DNA from: Rhodococcus sp. 4CII
GTDB taxonomy: Bacteria; Actinomycetota; Actinomycetes; Mycobacteriales; Mycobacteriaceae
NCBI RefSeq assembly: GCF_014256275.1
Contig: NZ_JACCFE010000002.1
Location: forward strand, 6,274,001-6,338,000
DNA: 64,000 nt
Direction of reading: 5' to 3'
Below are positions 8,111 through 16,962 of this stretch, in pieces (the stretch's first letter is position 1; each line of letters begins with the position of its first letter). The notes under the pieces were generated by a model that did not search any database, had not been told where the DNA came from, and saw only the letters and a program-made list of their open reading frames with translations. The position numbers were made by a program, and so were the translations under genes.

Positions 8111-9028
8111 ATGACCTCTCGTGACCTCGACGCCCCCCTCGCCGCTCGCCCGTCGTACCTGTGCGGGCTCATCGGCACCGGGATCTCGAAATCGCTCACC
8201 CCGCCGCTCCACGAGGCCGAGGGTCGCGCGCAGGACGTCGGGTACGTCTACCGGATCCTCGACCTCGACACGATGGGAATGGGCGTCGAGGGACTGCCGC
8301 AGCTCCTCACCGCCGCCAAGCTGCTCGGATTCAACGGGCTCAACATCACCCACCCGTGCAAGCAGGCGATCATTCCGCTGCTCGACGACCTCTCCGACGA
8401 CGCCCGCAGGCTCGGCGCGGTCAACACGGTCCACATCGACGGCGGGCGCCTGATCGGCCACAACACCGACTGGTCCGGGTTCGCACGGAACATGGACGAG
8501 GGCCTCGAAGGCGCGCCCATGAACCGCGTCGTGCAGCTCGGTGCCGGTGGGGCCGGCGCGGCGGTGGCCTACGCGGCTCTCACCCGCGGAGTCGGGCACT
8601 TCACGATCATCGACGCGGACGCCACGCGCTCGAAGGATCTGCGCGACTCGCTCGCCGAGCAGTTCCCGGACCGGGACGTAGAGTCCGGCGACCTCTCGGC
8701 GGTTCCCGCCGCGGTCGGCGCGGCGCAGGGACTCATCCACGCGACGCCGATCGGCATGGCGGCCCACCCCGGCATGGCACTCGACGCCGCACTGCTGCGC
8801 CCCGACCTGTGGGTCGCGGACGTCGTCTACCGGCCGGCCGAAACCGAACTCCTGCGCCGCGCCCGAGAGATCGGCGCCCAGACCCTCAGTGGAATCGGCA
8901 TGACCATCGGTCAGGCGGTCGACTCCTTCCGGATCTTCACCGGCCTCGAGCCCGACGCTCACCGGATGCGTGAGCACATGGGTCTGCTCCTGCAGGCGGA
9001 GGACGCCGCCGCGCTCGCGGGAGCCTAG
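8111..9028 (+). CDS. Quinate/shikimate dehydrogenase (AroE family)
   Basis: 305-residue dehydrogenase of the AroE fold. The substrate-binding motif SKSLTPPLHEAEG is near the N-terminus. NITHPCKQAIIPLLD carries the catalytic lysine, HNTDWSGF the catalytic aspartate, and LGAGGAGAAVAYA the dinucleotide loop. It oxidises quinate and/or shikimate, or reduces dehydroshikimate. The PPLHEAEG wording resembles the catabolic NAD-dependent enzymes of corynebacteria (QsuD-like) rather than E. coli AroE. ATG 8111 is preferred over GTG 8102 because GGAAG lies eight bases ahead. With the MHS transporter, TetR regulator and nearby pca genes it suggests a hydroaromatic acid route into protocatechuate, although dehydroquinase and dehydroshikimate dehydratase are not in the window. 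Confidence 0.85.
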   Translation: MTSRDLDAPLAARPSYLCGLIGTGISKSLTPPLHEAEGRAQDVGYVYRILDLDTMGMGVEGLPQLLTAAKLLGFNGLNITHPCKQAIIPLLDDLSDDARRLGAVNTVHIDGGRLIGHNTDWSGFARNMDEGLEGAPMNRVVQLGAGGAGAAVAYAALTRGVGHFTIIDADATRSKDLRDSLAEQFPDRDVESGDLSAVPAAVGAAQGLIHATPIGMAAHPGMALDAALLRPDLWVADVVYRPAETELLRRAREIGAQTLSGIGMTIGQAVDSFRIFTGLEPDAHRMREHMGLLLQAEDAAALAGA

Positions 9029-9057
9029 GCCACACCCGTCTCGTGGCGGACACTGTG

Positions 9058-9552
9058 ATGGTGAAGTTATTGCTGCTGGCCGACACTCACGTCCCGAAAC
9101 GGGCGCGCGACCTGCCCGACCGGGTGTGGGACGTGGTCGACCGCGCCGACGTGGTGATCCACGCCGGCGACTGGGTCGACCTCCCCACGTTCGAGGCCCT
9201 GCGGGCGCGATCGGCGCGGCTCGTGGCCTGCTGGGGCAACAACGACGGCGACGACCTGCGCGCCCTGATGCCCGAGCGGGCCGACGTGACCCTGGCCGGG
9301 GTGCGCATCACCGTCGTGCACGAGACCGGGGCTTCCGCGGGCCGGGAGAAACGGATGTCCGCCGCCTATCCCGACACCGACGTCCTGATCTTCGGGCACA
9401 GTCACATCCCGTGGGACACCACCACGGAATCCGGTCTGCGACTGCTGAACCCGGGTTCGCCGACGGATCGACGGCGCCAGCCGCACTGCACCTACATGAC
9501 CGCCACCGCCAGCGACGGGGAACTCGTCGACGTCGAGTTGCACCGGTTGTGA
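9058..9552 (+). CDS. YfcE/MJ0936-type metallophosphoesterase
   Basis: 164-residue calcineurin-like phosphoesterase. Metal-binding motifs in order are LLLADTHVP (D-x-H), VIHAGDWVD (G-D), GNNDGDD (G-N-x-D), TVVHE and FGHSHIP (G-H-x-H). All dimetal ligands are present, so it should be an active phosphodiesterase or phosphatase. Physiological substrate unknown. ATG 9058 is chosen; GTG 9043 and 9055 are possible. It stands alone, 30 bases after the dehydrogenase gene, and converges on the Lrp-type regulator. Confidence 0.85.
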   Translation: MVKLLLLADTHVPKRARDLPDRVWDVVDRADVVIHAGDWVDLPTFEALRARSARLVACWGNNDGDDLRALMPERADVTLAGVRITVVHETGASAGREKRMSAAYPDTDVLIFGHSHIPWDTTTESGLRLLNPGSPTDRRRQPHCTYMTATASDGELVDVELHRL

Positions 9553-9561
9553 CGGACCCCG

Positions 9562-10581
9562 TCAGTAGGCCGTCAGCGGGATCACGCCCGTGGTGCGGCC
9601 GAGGGAGTCGAGCACGTGCCCGCCCCTCTTGTACGTGTGCAGGCAGATGAACCTGTCCGTGATCGTGAGTGACGGGAGTTCGCGCGTGAGGCCCGCCTCG
9701 AACGGCGCGATCTCGGCGGCCGTCCGAAACCACATCGTGGCGACGATCGTCGATGTTCCCGTGACAGCCTCGACGACCCGACATCGGGGCACGCGGCCCA
9801 ACAGGTTTCCCGCCGTGTTCAGCTCGCCCGGCGGAACGGTCATCATGAATGTCGTCGGCACGATGGGCCCGATAAGTTCCGGGGCTCCCTCGCACCGCAG
9901 GGCGACGCGGCCCGAGTCCGTCATTCTCTCGACTCGGCGGCGCGCCGTCGGCCCGGTGGTCCCGCACCGCGCCGCGAGATCGGTCCACGATTGCCGGCCG
10001 TCGGTGGCCAGGACCCGAAGCAGCGCCCGGTCGAGGTCGTCGAGCGAGGACAGCGGTGTCCGGCGGGGGGAGGCGGTCGGCCGCACCAGGCGAGTGGACT
10101 GGTCCAGGTCCAGGGCCTGGACCCGCCATCGCGATCCCTCCCGGTAGGTGGTCAGCGCGACCATCGACGTCACCGCCGTGATGCCGTCGATTCGTTCGAT
10201 CTGCTCGTCGAGAAGCCGGGCGAGATCGGCGATGCCGGGAACGAATACGTCGAGAAGGAAGTCCGCGGCGCCCGTCGTGCTGGACACGGTCGCCACCGCC
10301 GGTTCGGCGACCAGGGCGCGGGCGACGTCGCGCTTCGCCTGCGGTCGGCAGTGGACGGCCAGGAATGTGGCACAACCCTGGCGGACGAATGCGGGGCCGG
10401 GAACCACGGCAACCCACGCCGAACCGCGTTCGGTCAGCAGCTTCCACCGTCTCGCCAACGTCTTCGGTGTGTGCCCGAGCGTCTGAGCCAGCTCCGCCCA
10501 ATCGACTCGCGGGTTCAGCTGGAGAGCATCGGTGATGGTGAGATCGAGCTCTGTTGCCACCTCTGGCGTTACATCCGGCAT
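9562..10581 (-). CDS. Duplicated Lrp/AsnC-type transcriptional regulator
   Basis: 339-residue protein made of two Lrp/AsnC units in tandem. Each unit has a helix-turn-helix (residues about 20-50 containing DWAELAQTLGHTPKTLARRW, and about 185-215 containing SWTDLAARCGTTGPTARRR) followed by a RAM-like alpha/beta domain. Ordinary Lrp proteins are half this length. This fused architecture recurs in actinobacteria. It is divergent from the MFS-amidohydrolase-histidase operon, which it probably controls in response to an amino acid (inference). Confidence 0.88.
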   Translation of the reverse strand: MPDVTPEVATELDLTITDALQLNPRVDWAELAQTLGHTPKTLARRWKLLTERGSAWVAVVPGPAFVRQGCATFLAVHCRPQAKRDVARALVAEPAVATVSSTTGAADFLLDVFVPGIADLARLLDEQIERIDGITAVTSMVALTTYREGSRWRVQALDLDQSTRLVRPTASPRRTPLSSLDDLDRALLRVLATDGRQSWTDLAARCGTTGPTARRRVERMTDSGRVALRCEGAPELIGPIVPTTFMMTVPPGELNTAGNLLGRVPRCRVVEAVTGTSTIVATMWFRTAAEIAPFEAGLTRELPSLTITDRFICLHTYKRGGHVLDSLGRTTGVIPLTAY

Positions 10582-10668
10582 TGTGCAAAGCCTCTCCTGT
10601 CAGAAATCGGTCATCCTCCGAGGTTAGTGAGGTGGGCCACCGAAAGTAGTCGCAGCGCAGGTGCGCAA

Positions 10669-10682
10669 CCTGGGCAACCAGG
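10669..10682. promoter_or_regulatory. Small dyad upstream of the MFS-amidohydrolase-histidase operon
   Basis: CCTGG-GCAA-CCAGG (10669-10682) is a perfect dyad 22 bases before the transporter start, in the 123-base gap between the divergent Lrp-type regulator and the operon. It may be an operator for the regulator; nothing else recognisable is present. Confidence 0.25.
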
Positions 10683-10704
10683 CACAGCGAAGTCGAGGTC
10701 GAGG

Positions 10705-12108
10705 ATGCGAACAATATCGGTTGTGGGTGAGGACCTGAGGGGCAGGCAACTCCCCGTCGGGGCACTTCTGGGCTCGATGGCCACCGTCGAGCTGCTCAGC
10801 GGCGTCACCCAGGGCTATCTCACACCACTGCTGCCTGCGCTCGGCGACAGCCTGCAGATCACGGCCTCGGGACAGACCAGGATCTATCTGCTGTCCCAGT
10901 TGGCCTTCGCGATCTGGACACCGCTACTCGCCAAACTGGGCGACTCGTTCGGCTACCGCCGCTTTCTCCGCCTCTCCATTGCGCTCGTCGCGGCCGGGTC
11001 CCTGATGATGGCGATCTGGCCGACCGTGCCGACGATCTCGGTCGGTGTCGTGCTCCAGGGTGCGGTCGTGGGTTTCATGCCACTGCTGATCGGGATCTTG
11101 CGACACCAGGCGCCGGCGAGTCGCCGCACCGGAGTCGGCCTCCTGGTCGGCGTCCTCACCGCGGCGGTAGGCATCGGCGGTGTCGTCTCCGGCTCCCTCG
11201 GTGAACGGTCGGCGACACTCGGGCTGTGGGTCGCGGTACCCGTCGCGGTCCTGGCCGTGATCGCCGGCATCGTCCTTCCCGACGGTGCCCCACGGCCGGG
11301 TGGCCGCATCCCCGTCGGGTCCTTCGTCCTGCTCTCGATCGGTCTGGCCGGCGTGGTGGCAGCGCTGTCACTGGGTGCGGACTGGGGATGGACATCGGGG
11401 GCGACGATCGGGTCGATGTCTCTGGGTGCCGTCGGGCTCGCCGCATGGATCGGTGTCGACTCGCGCGCGAAGTTCCCGATGGTGGATCTCCGCATGCTCG
11501 TCCACCCACCTGTGGCCGTCGTCTCCGGGGTCACGTTCTGTCTGGCCTTCTCGACGATCGGCTTCTTCGGGGCGAATGCGGTCTTCCTCGGGTCGTCGCC
11601 CGGCGACAGCGGATTCGGGTTCTCCTACGGGCCTCTCCTGATTGCGCTCGTCGCGCTTGCTCTCAACGTGTTCGCCCTGGCCAGTTCACTGTTCACCGCG
11701 ACGATGCTGCGCAGACTCGGTGAACGACACACCCTTGCCCTGTCGGGGGCGCTGATCGCCGCCTCGTACGGCAGTCTGCTCCTCTGGCACTCGACGGCGC
11801 TTCACTATCTCGCCGCCATCGCGTTGCTCGGTATCGGCTTCGGTGGCTATCAGGCGTCGACGCGCGCCCTGTGCATCGAATCGGTCCCCGACCGCGAGAC
11901 CGCCATGGCCGCGGGGATCAACGAACTCGCTCTCTCGATGGGTGCGGCGATCGGAGCGGCCACCGTCGGCGCGATCCTGTCCGCGACCAGCACTTCCGCG
12001 GGAGTGACACTGCAGTCCTACGTGTGGCTGTGGTGCGTGTGCGCAGTGGTCGCCCTCGTCGGGGCCGGCCTCGGACTGTGCTACCGGACGGGAGTGACCC
12101 TCTCATGA
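10705..12108 (+). CDS. MFS transporter of the histidase operon
   Basis: 467-residue MFS permease with about 12-14 helices. It shows an MFS motif-A-like loop AKLGDSFGYRRFLR between helices 2 and 3 and a late segment IALLGIGFGGYQASTRALC. ATG 10705 follows GAGG by zero to a few bases, with a second GAGGTCGAGG run upstream; the open frame extends further left but overlaps the divergent regulator, so I reject that extension. The stop overlaps the amidohydrolase start (ATGA at 12105). Context suggests uptake of an acylated or peptide-bound histidine-like compound (inference); the family alone does not tell substrate or direction. Confidence 0.82.
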   Translation: MRTISVVGEDLRGRQLPVGALLGSMATVELLSGVTQGYLTPLLPALGDSLQITASGQTRIYLLSQLAFAIWTPLLAKLGDSFGYRRFLRLSIALVAAGSLMMAIWPTVPTISVGVVLQGAVVGFMPLLIGILRHQAPASRRTGVGLLVGVLTAAVGIGGVVSGSLGERSATLGLWVAVPVAVLAVIAGIVLPDGAPRPGGRIPVGSFVLLSIGLAGVVAALSLGADWGWTSGATIGSMSLGAVGLAAWIGVDSRAKFPMVDLRMLVHPPVAVVSGVTFCLAFSTIGFFGANAVFLGSSPGDSGFGFSYGPLLIALVALALNVFALASSLFTATMLRRLGERHTLALSGALIAASYGSLLLWHSTALHYLAAIALLGIGFGGYQASTRALCIESVPDRETAMAAGINELALSMGAAIGAATVGAILSATSTSAGVTLQSYVWLWCVCAVVALVGAGLGLCYRTGVTLS

Positions 12109-13313
12109 CGAATACGGGGACGCTTGTCCCAGCGGATGTGGCGGCGAAGATCGAGGCCGCCGTCGGTCGATGGTCGAGCGCATTGATCTCACTGAGCCAC
12201 AGCCTCCACCACGAACCGGAACCGGCCTTCGAGGAATATCGATCGGTCGCCAAGATCGTCGATCTCGCGGCCGGTGCCGGGTTCGACACGAAGACGGGCG
12301 CTGGGGGCCTTCCCACCGCGTTCGTCGCGACGAAAGGCACCGGCGACCTCACGCTCGGCTTCTGCGCCGAATACGACGCGCTTCCGGGGATCGGCCATGC
12401 ATGCGGACACAACGTCAACGGCGCCGCCGCGGTGGGTGCGGCGATCGCGTTGGCGGACGTTGCGGACGCCCTCGACGTCCGGGTCAAACTCGTGGGAACT
12501 CCCGCCGAGGAAGCCGGTGGTGGAAAGGCCCTCCTCCTGAGGGCCGGCGTCTTCGACGATGTCGCCGCCGCCATGATGGTGCATGCGGGCGGGCGGGACG
12601 AGGTAGGCGGATCCTCCCTGGCGATGAGCCAATGGACGGCCGAGTACCGCGGGCGGTCCTCACACGCCGCGACCGCTCCGTGGCTGGGCGCCAATGCGCT
12701 CGACGCGGTAGCGGTGGCGTACAACGCCATAGGACTACTACGTCAGCAACTCGAGCCCGGCGTCGTCGTCTCGATCATCGTCACCGACGGCGGTCAGGCC
12801 TGCAATGTCATTCCGTCGAATGCGCGAGTGACGGCCGAGATCCGCGCGACATCGACGACCGCCCTGCGGCAGGTGCAGTCGAGAGTCCGGGCGTGCCTCG
12901 AGGCGGGTGCGCTCGCCACGGGCACGGACGTCACCATCACACCCTGCGGCGAGGATTTCGCCGAACTGCGGCAGGACGAATTCATGACGCTCGCATACTC
13001 CCGGGCGCTCGGCACCCGAGGCCGGACCACACTGTCCCGGGCGGGTGACCACATCGCGTCGACCGACATGGGAAACGTCTCCCAGGTCCTGCCCGTCATT
13101 CACCCGACCATCGGGTACGACGTCGGCGACGCCGCACACCACACGGCCGAGTTCGCGTCACACGGCACGTCCACGTCCGCCGACGACGCGGTACGGGACG
13201 GGGCGATCGCGATGGCACTCGTCGGCGCGGAACTTGCCCTCGATCGACACGAGCGCACCCGGCTGCTCGAACGCATCCATAATCTCCACCACCGAAGGGA
13301 CGAGACAGTATGA
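12105..13313 (+). CDS. M20D-family amidohydrolase (AbgB/aminoacylase-like)
   Basis: 402-residue zinc/manganese amidohydrolase of peptidase family M20D. Visible motifs are GFCAEYDALPGIGHACGHNV (metal-binding Cys and His), PAEEAGGGK (catalytic and metal Glu), and the dimerisation-domain segment RGRSSHAATAPWLGANALDA. The wording HACGHN and AEEAGGGK is closest to AbgB-like enzymes that cleave p-aminobenzoyl-glutamate or N-acyl amino acids. It overlaps the transporter upstream and histidase downstream by ATGA, so the three are translated together. I infer that it frees an amino acid, probably histidine, from an imported conjugate. Confidence 0.88.
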   Translation: MTNTGTLVPADVAAKIEAAVGRWSSALISLSHSLHHEPEPAFEEYRSVAKIVDLAAGAGFDTKTGAGGLPTAFVATKGTGDLTLGFCAEYDALPGIGHACGHNVNGAAAVGAAIALADVADALDVRVKLVGTPAEEAGGGKALLLRAGVFDDVAAAMMVHAGGRDEVGGSSLAMSQWTAEYRGRSSHAATAPWLGANALDAVAVAYNAIGLLRQQLEPGVVVSIIVTDGGQACNVIPSNARVTAEIRATSTTALRQVQSRVRACLEAGALATGTDVTITPCGEDFAELRQDEFMTLAYSRALGTRGRTTLSRAGDHIASTDMGNVSQVLPVIHPTIGYDVGDAAHHTAEFASHGTSTSADDAVRDGAIAMALVGAELALDRHERTRLLERIHNLHHRRDETV

Positions 13314-14896
13314 GCACCGAAGCCGTTGCACGGCAAGGGAAAGAAGATGCACGAGCGGGGAGGACGGTCGTGGTCGGCGTCGGAGCCGTCACACCGGAGG
13401 ACGTGCTCAGCGTCGCACGCGGAGGCGCCGGAGTGACGCTGTCCGAGGAGGCGCTACGCGCGATGAGCGAGTCCCGCGGGCGCATCGAGGCGTTGGCGGG
13501 GGACCCGAGGCCGGTGTATGGGGTGTCGACGGGTTTCGGGGCGCTCGCGACCCGGCACATTCCCTGGGCGCGGCGGGCGCAGTTGCAGCGCAGCCTGATC
13601 CGTTCGCATGCCGCCGGCAGTGGTCCGGAGGTGGAGCGGGAGGTGGTGCGGGCGTTGATGTTGTTGCGGTTGTCGACGCTGGCGACGGGCCGGACCGGGG
13701 TGCGGCCGGAGGTGGCGCAGGTGTATGCGTCGTTGTTGTCGTCGGGGATCACGCCGGTGGTGCACGAGTTCGGCAGCCTGGGGTGTTCGGGTGATCTGGC
13801 GCCGTTGGCGCATGTGGCGCTCGCGGTGATCGGCGAGGGCACGGTCCGGGACGCGGACGGCGAACTGGTGCCGGCCGGGGCGGCGTTGTCCGCCGCCGGG
13901 ATCGCGCCGGTGGTGTTGGCGGAGAAGGAGGGGTTGGCGCTGATCAACGGCACCGACGGCATGCTCGGGATGCTGGTGCTGGCGTGTCACGATCTGCGTC
14001 GGTTGCTGTCGCTGGCCGATGTGACGGCGTCGATGAGCGTGGAGGGGTTGCTCGGCACCGACAAGGTGTTCGCCGCGGAGCTGCAGGCGCTGCGGCCCCA
14101 CCCCGGGCAGGCGGCGGCGGCGGCGAACATGGTCCGGTTGCTGGCGGGCTCGGAGATCGTGCAAAGCCATGCCAACCCGAGTTGCACGGTCGTGCAGGAC
14201 GCGTACTCGCTGCGGTGTGCCCCGCAGGTCGCGGGCGCGGCGCGGGACACCCTCGCGCACGCGGAGCGGGTGGCGGGCTGGGAGTTGGCGAGTGCGGTCG
14301 ACAACCCGGTGGTGACGGTGGACGGTCGGGTGGAGTCGAACGGCAACTTTCACGGGGCGCCGGTGGCGTATGTGCTGGATTTTCTGGCGATCGTGGTCGC
14401 GGATGTGGCGAGCATGAGTGAGCGTCGCACCGACCGGTTCCTGGATGTGGCGCGCAGTCACGGGTTGCCGCCGTTTCTGGCGGATGATCCGGGGGTGGAC
14501 AGTGGGCACATGATCGCGCAGTACACGCAGGCGGCGATCGTGTCCGAGCTGAAGCGGCTGGCGGCGCCGGCGAGTGTGGATTCGATTCCGTCGTCGGCGA
14601 TGCAGGAGGATCACGTGTCGATGGGGTGGTCCGCGGCCCGGAAGTTGCGGCGGGCGATCGACGGGCTCACCCGGGTTCTCGCCATCGAGGCGTTGACGGC
14701 GGCTCGCGCGCTGGATCTGCGGGCCCCCCTCGCACCGTCACCCGCGACGGGTGCGGTGCGGGCGACGATCCGCGAGCACGTCGGCGGACCGGGGACCGAC
14801 CGTCACCTTGCGCCGGAGATCGAGGCCGCGGTCACCCTCGCGGCCTCGGGCAGGTTGCTCGAAGCCGCGGAGAGTGCCGTGGGTGCGCTGGCCTGA
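13310..14896 (+). CDS. hutH: Histidine ammonia-lyase (histidase)
   Basis: 528-residue aromatic amino acid ammonia-lyase of normal length, which removes ammonia from L-histidine to give urocanate. The MIO cofactor triad is Cys-Ser-Gly (residues 159-161 in FGSLGCSGDLAPLAH), not the Ala-Ser-Gly of many histidases; I recall Cys-Ser-Gly from other actinobacterial enzymes. Tyr70 (YGVSTGFG) and His100 (LIRSHAAG) are present, and the Ser-His pair favours histidine over phenylalanine or tyrosine. No hutU, hutI or hutG is adjacent, so urocanate must be handled elsewhere. Codons in about 13500-14700 end in G far more than in the flanks and neighbouring genes. Confidence 0.88.
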   Translation: MSTEAVARQGKEDARAGRTVVVGVGAVTPEDVLSVARGGAGVTLSEEALRAMSESRGRIEALAGDPRPVYGVSTGFGALATRHIPWARRAQLQRSLIRSHAAGSGPEVEREVVRALMLLRLSTLATGRTGVRPEVAQVYASLLSSGITPVVHEFGSLGCSGDLAPLAHVALAVIGEGTVRDADGELVPAGAALSAAGIAPVVLAEKEGLALINGTDGMLGMLVLACHDLRRLLSLADVTASMSVEGLLGTDKVFAAELQALRPHPGQAAAAANMVRLLAGSEIVQSHANPSCTVVQDAYSLRCAPQVAGAARDTLAHAERVAGWELASAVDNPVVTVDGRVESNGNFHGAPVAYVLDFLAIVVADVASMSERRTDRFLDVARSHGLPPFLADDPGVDSGHMIAQYTQAAIVSELKRLAAPASVDSIPSSAMQEDHVSMGWSAARKLRRAIDGLTRVLAIEALTAARALDLRAPLAPSPATGAVRATIREHVGGPGTDRHLAPEIEAAVTLAASGRLLEAAESAVGALA

Positions 14897-14917
14897 CGAC
14901 AGACCCGCGTTGCTGCG

Positions 14918-16129
14918 TCAGACCCGTTCGAACACCGCGGCCAATCCTTGGCCGCCGCCGATGCACATGGTCTCGAGCCCGTAGCGGGACTCACGGCGAT
15001 CCATTTCTCGCAGCAGGGTGGCGAGAATGCGACCACCGGTGGCGCCGACGGGGTGGCCGAGGGAGATGCCGGAACCGTTGGGGTTGAGGCGCTCGTCGGT
15101 GGGATCGAGGTCCCAGCTGCGGAGCACGGCGAGGGTCTGCGCGGCGAAGGCCTCGTTCAGTTCGATGACACCCATGTCGGACAGCGACAGTCCGAGCTGA
15201 CCGAGGGCCTTCGCCGTCGCGGGTACCGGACCGATGCCCATGGTGCGCGGCGGGACGCCGGCCACGGCCCAGGACGCCATGCGGGCGAGGGGTTTCAGCC
15301 CCAGCTCCTTCGCCTTCTCGGCGGTCGTCACGATGCACACGGCGGCGCCGTCGTTCTGGCCGCTGGCGTTGCCGGCGGTGACGGTGGAGGCGGAATCGAT
15401 CTTCGAGCGGATGGCCCGGAGCTTGGACAGCGACTCCACGGTGGTGTCGGCGCGCGGATGCTCGTCCCTGTCGACGACGAGCGGGTCCGACTTGCGTTGC
15501 GGCACCGTCACTCCGACGATCTCCTCGGCGAAGCGTCCCGACTCCTGCGCGGCGACGGCACGCTGGTGCGACTGCACGGCGAGCGCGTCCTGGTCCTCCC
15601 GGCTGATGTCGAACTCGGCGCGCAGGTTCTCGGCGGTCTCGATCATGCCGCCGGGCACGGGGAAGTTCGCGCCGCCCGCGGTGACGCGAGCGCGGGCGAG
15701 CCGGTCTGCGAGCTGCACCCCTTCGCCCTTGACGCCCCAGCGGATGTTCGGGTTGGTGTAGAACTCGGCCTGGCTCATGGATTCGGCGCCGCCGGCGAGG
15801 ACGAGGTCGTTGCCGCCGGACGCCACCTGCAGCACGGCCGTGATGACGGCCTGCAGTCCGGATCCGCAACGGCGATCCACCTGCATGCCCGGGACGTCGA
15901 TGCCCAGTCCGGCGTCGAGCGCGGCGATCCGGCCGATGGCCGGGGCCTCTCCGCCCGGGGACGCCTGGCCCAGGATGACGTCGTCGATCTGGCTGCCCGC
16001 GATGCCGGTGCGCTCGACGAGCGCCGTGATGACCGTGGCGGCGAGGCTCTGAGGGGTGATGTCCTTGAACACTCCGCCGAAGCGCCCGACCGGCGTTCGC
16101 AGGGGCTCGCAGATGACGACGTCACGCAT
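14918..16129 (-). CDS. pcaF: Beta-ketoadipyl-CoA thiolase
   Basis: 403-residue thiolase. The acylated cysteine is Cys88 (DRRCGSGLQA). The other catalytic loops NEAFAAQ, GHPVGATG and CIGGGQGLA follow in order. It splits beta-ketoadipyl-CoA to succinyl-CoA and acetyl-CoA, the last step of the pathway. It is last in the pcaHGBLRF series, 35 bases after pcaR. ATG 16127-16129 follows AAAGG by seven bases; ATG 16142-16144 after GAGGAA is also possible. Assignment as PcaF rather than a general acetyl-CoA thiolase rests on the context. Confidence 0.92.
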   Translation of the reverse strand: MRDVVICEPLRTPVGRFGGVFKDITPQSLAATVITALVERTGIAGSQIDDVILGQASPGGEAPAIGRIAALDAGLGIDVPGMQVDRRCGSGLQAVITAVLQVASGGNDLVLAGGAESMSQAEFYTNPNIRWGVKGEGVQLADRLARARVTAGGANFPVPGGMIETAENLRAEFDISREDQDALAVQSHQRAVAAQESGRFAEEIVGVTVPQRKSDPLVVDRDEHPRADTTVESLSKLRAIRSKIDSASTVTAGNASGQNDGAAVCIVTTAEKAKELGLKPLARMASWAVAGVPPRTMGIGPVPATAKALGQLGLSLSDMGVIELNEAFAAQTLAVLRSWDLDPTDERLNPNGSGISLGHPVGATGGRILATLLREMDRRESRYGLETMCIGGGQGLAAVFERV

Positions 16130-16164
16130 GGAAAGACCTTTCATGAAGATTCCTCGTCCCAGCG

Positions 16165-16962
16165 TCAGCGATTGACGGTGGCGAGGTCCTGTTCGATGTC
16201 GGTTGCGGTGACCCGCAGCGACGGGATGAGATCGGAATGCAGATCCTCCAGCCGGTACCGCGCGGCCGGAGTGGAGATGTTCACCGCCGCGACGGTGAGC
16301 CCGGACGCGTTGCGGATCGGCGCGGCCATCGACCGCAGGCCCGCCTCGAGCTCCTGGTCGAGAACGCAGATGCCGTCCGCGCGCACCGCGAGAATCGCCG
16401 CTTTCAGTTCGTCGCGGGCGGTGATCGTGCGCTCGGTGAGCCGCTGGATGTCGAGCTTCTCGAGGTACTCGTCGAGCGCGTCGTCGGCCAGGCCGGCGAG
16501 CAGGACCCGTCCCATGGACGTGGCGTAGGCGGGAAGCCGGGTGCCGATGGTGATGCCCACCGTCATGATCCGGCTGACGGGCACACGGGCGACGTACACG
16601 ATGTCGGCGCCGTCGAGGATCGACACCGACGACGACTCGTGCACCTTGTGGCTGAGCTTCTCCAGGTGCGGCTGCGCGACCTCCGGCAGCGACAGGCTCG
16701 ACAGGTAGCTGTACCCGAGTTCGAGAACGCGCGGGGTGAGCCAGAACGCGGAACCGTCCGTGGCCACGTAGCCGAGTTCGACGAGGGTGAGCAGGAACCG
16801 GCGTGCGGTGGCGCGGGTGAGGTCGGTGGCGCGGGCGACGTCACTGAGCGTGCGCCGCTGATTCTGGTGGTCGAAGCAGCGGATCACGGCGAGGCCCCGG
16901 GCCAGCGACTGCACGTAGTCGGGGGACGGGAGGATTTTCTCCGACGGTTCGGTTGCGGTCAT
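16165..16962 (-). CDS. pcaR: IclR-family regulator of the pca genes
   Basis: 265-residue IclR regulator. The winged helix-turn-helix lies at about residues 15-75 (SLARGLAVIRCF, then RATDLTRATARRFLLTLVEL) and the GAF-like effector domain at about 90-260. The YVQSLARGLAVI opening is typical of PcaR/CatR/PobR proteins, which usually activate or repress aromatic catabolism in response to beta-ketoadipate or protocatechuate. It lies within the operon it should control and overlaps pcaL by ATGA. Likely targets are the divergent pcaH/pcaI promoters, where inverted repeats are seen. Confidence 0.92.
   Translation of the reverse strand: MTATEPSEKILPSPDYVQSLARGLAVIRCFDHQNQRRTLSDVARATDLTRATARRFLLTLVELGYVATDGSAFWLTPRVLELGYSYLSSLSLPEVAQPHLEKLSHKVHESSSVSILDGADIVYVARVPVSRIMTVGITIGTRLPAYATSMGRVLLAGLADDALDEYLEKLDIQRLTERTITARDELKAAILAVRADGICVLDQELEAGLRSMAAPIRNASGLTVAAVNISTPAARYRLEDLHSDLIPSLRVTATDIEQDLATVNR

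Noticed and set aside
9991..10704. Long N-terminal extension of the MFS transporter gene
   Set aside because: It is antisense to the Lrp-type regulator and would remove the divergent promoter; ATG 10705 gives a normal transporter N-terminus.
14897..14917. Terminator between hutH and pcaF
   Set aside because: Only a 5-base TGACG/CGTCA pairing is present, too weak to call.
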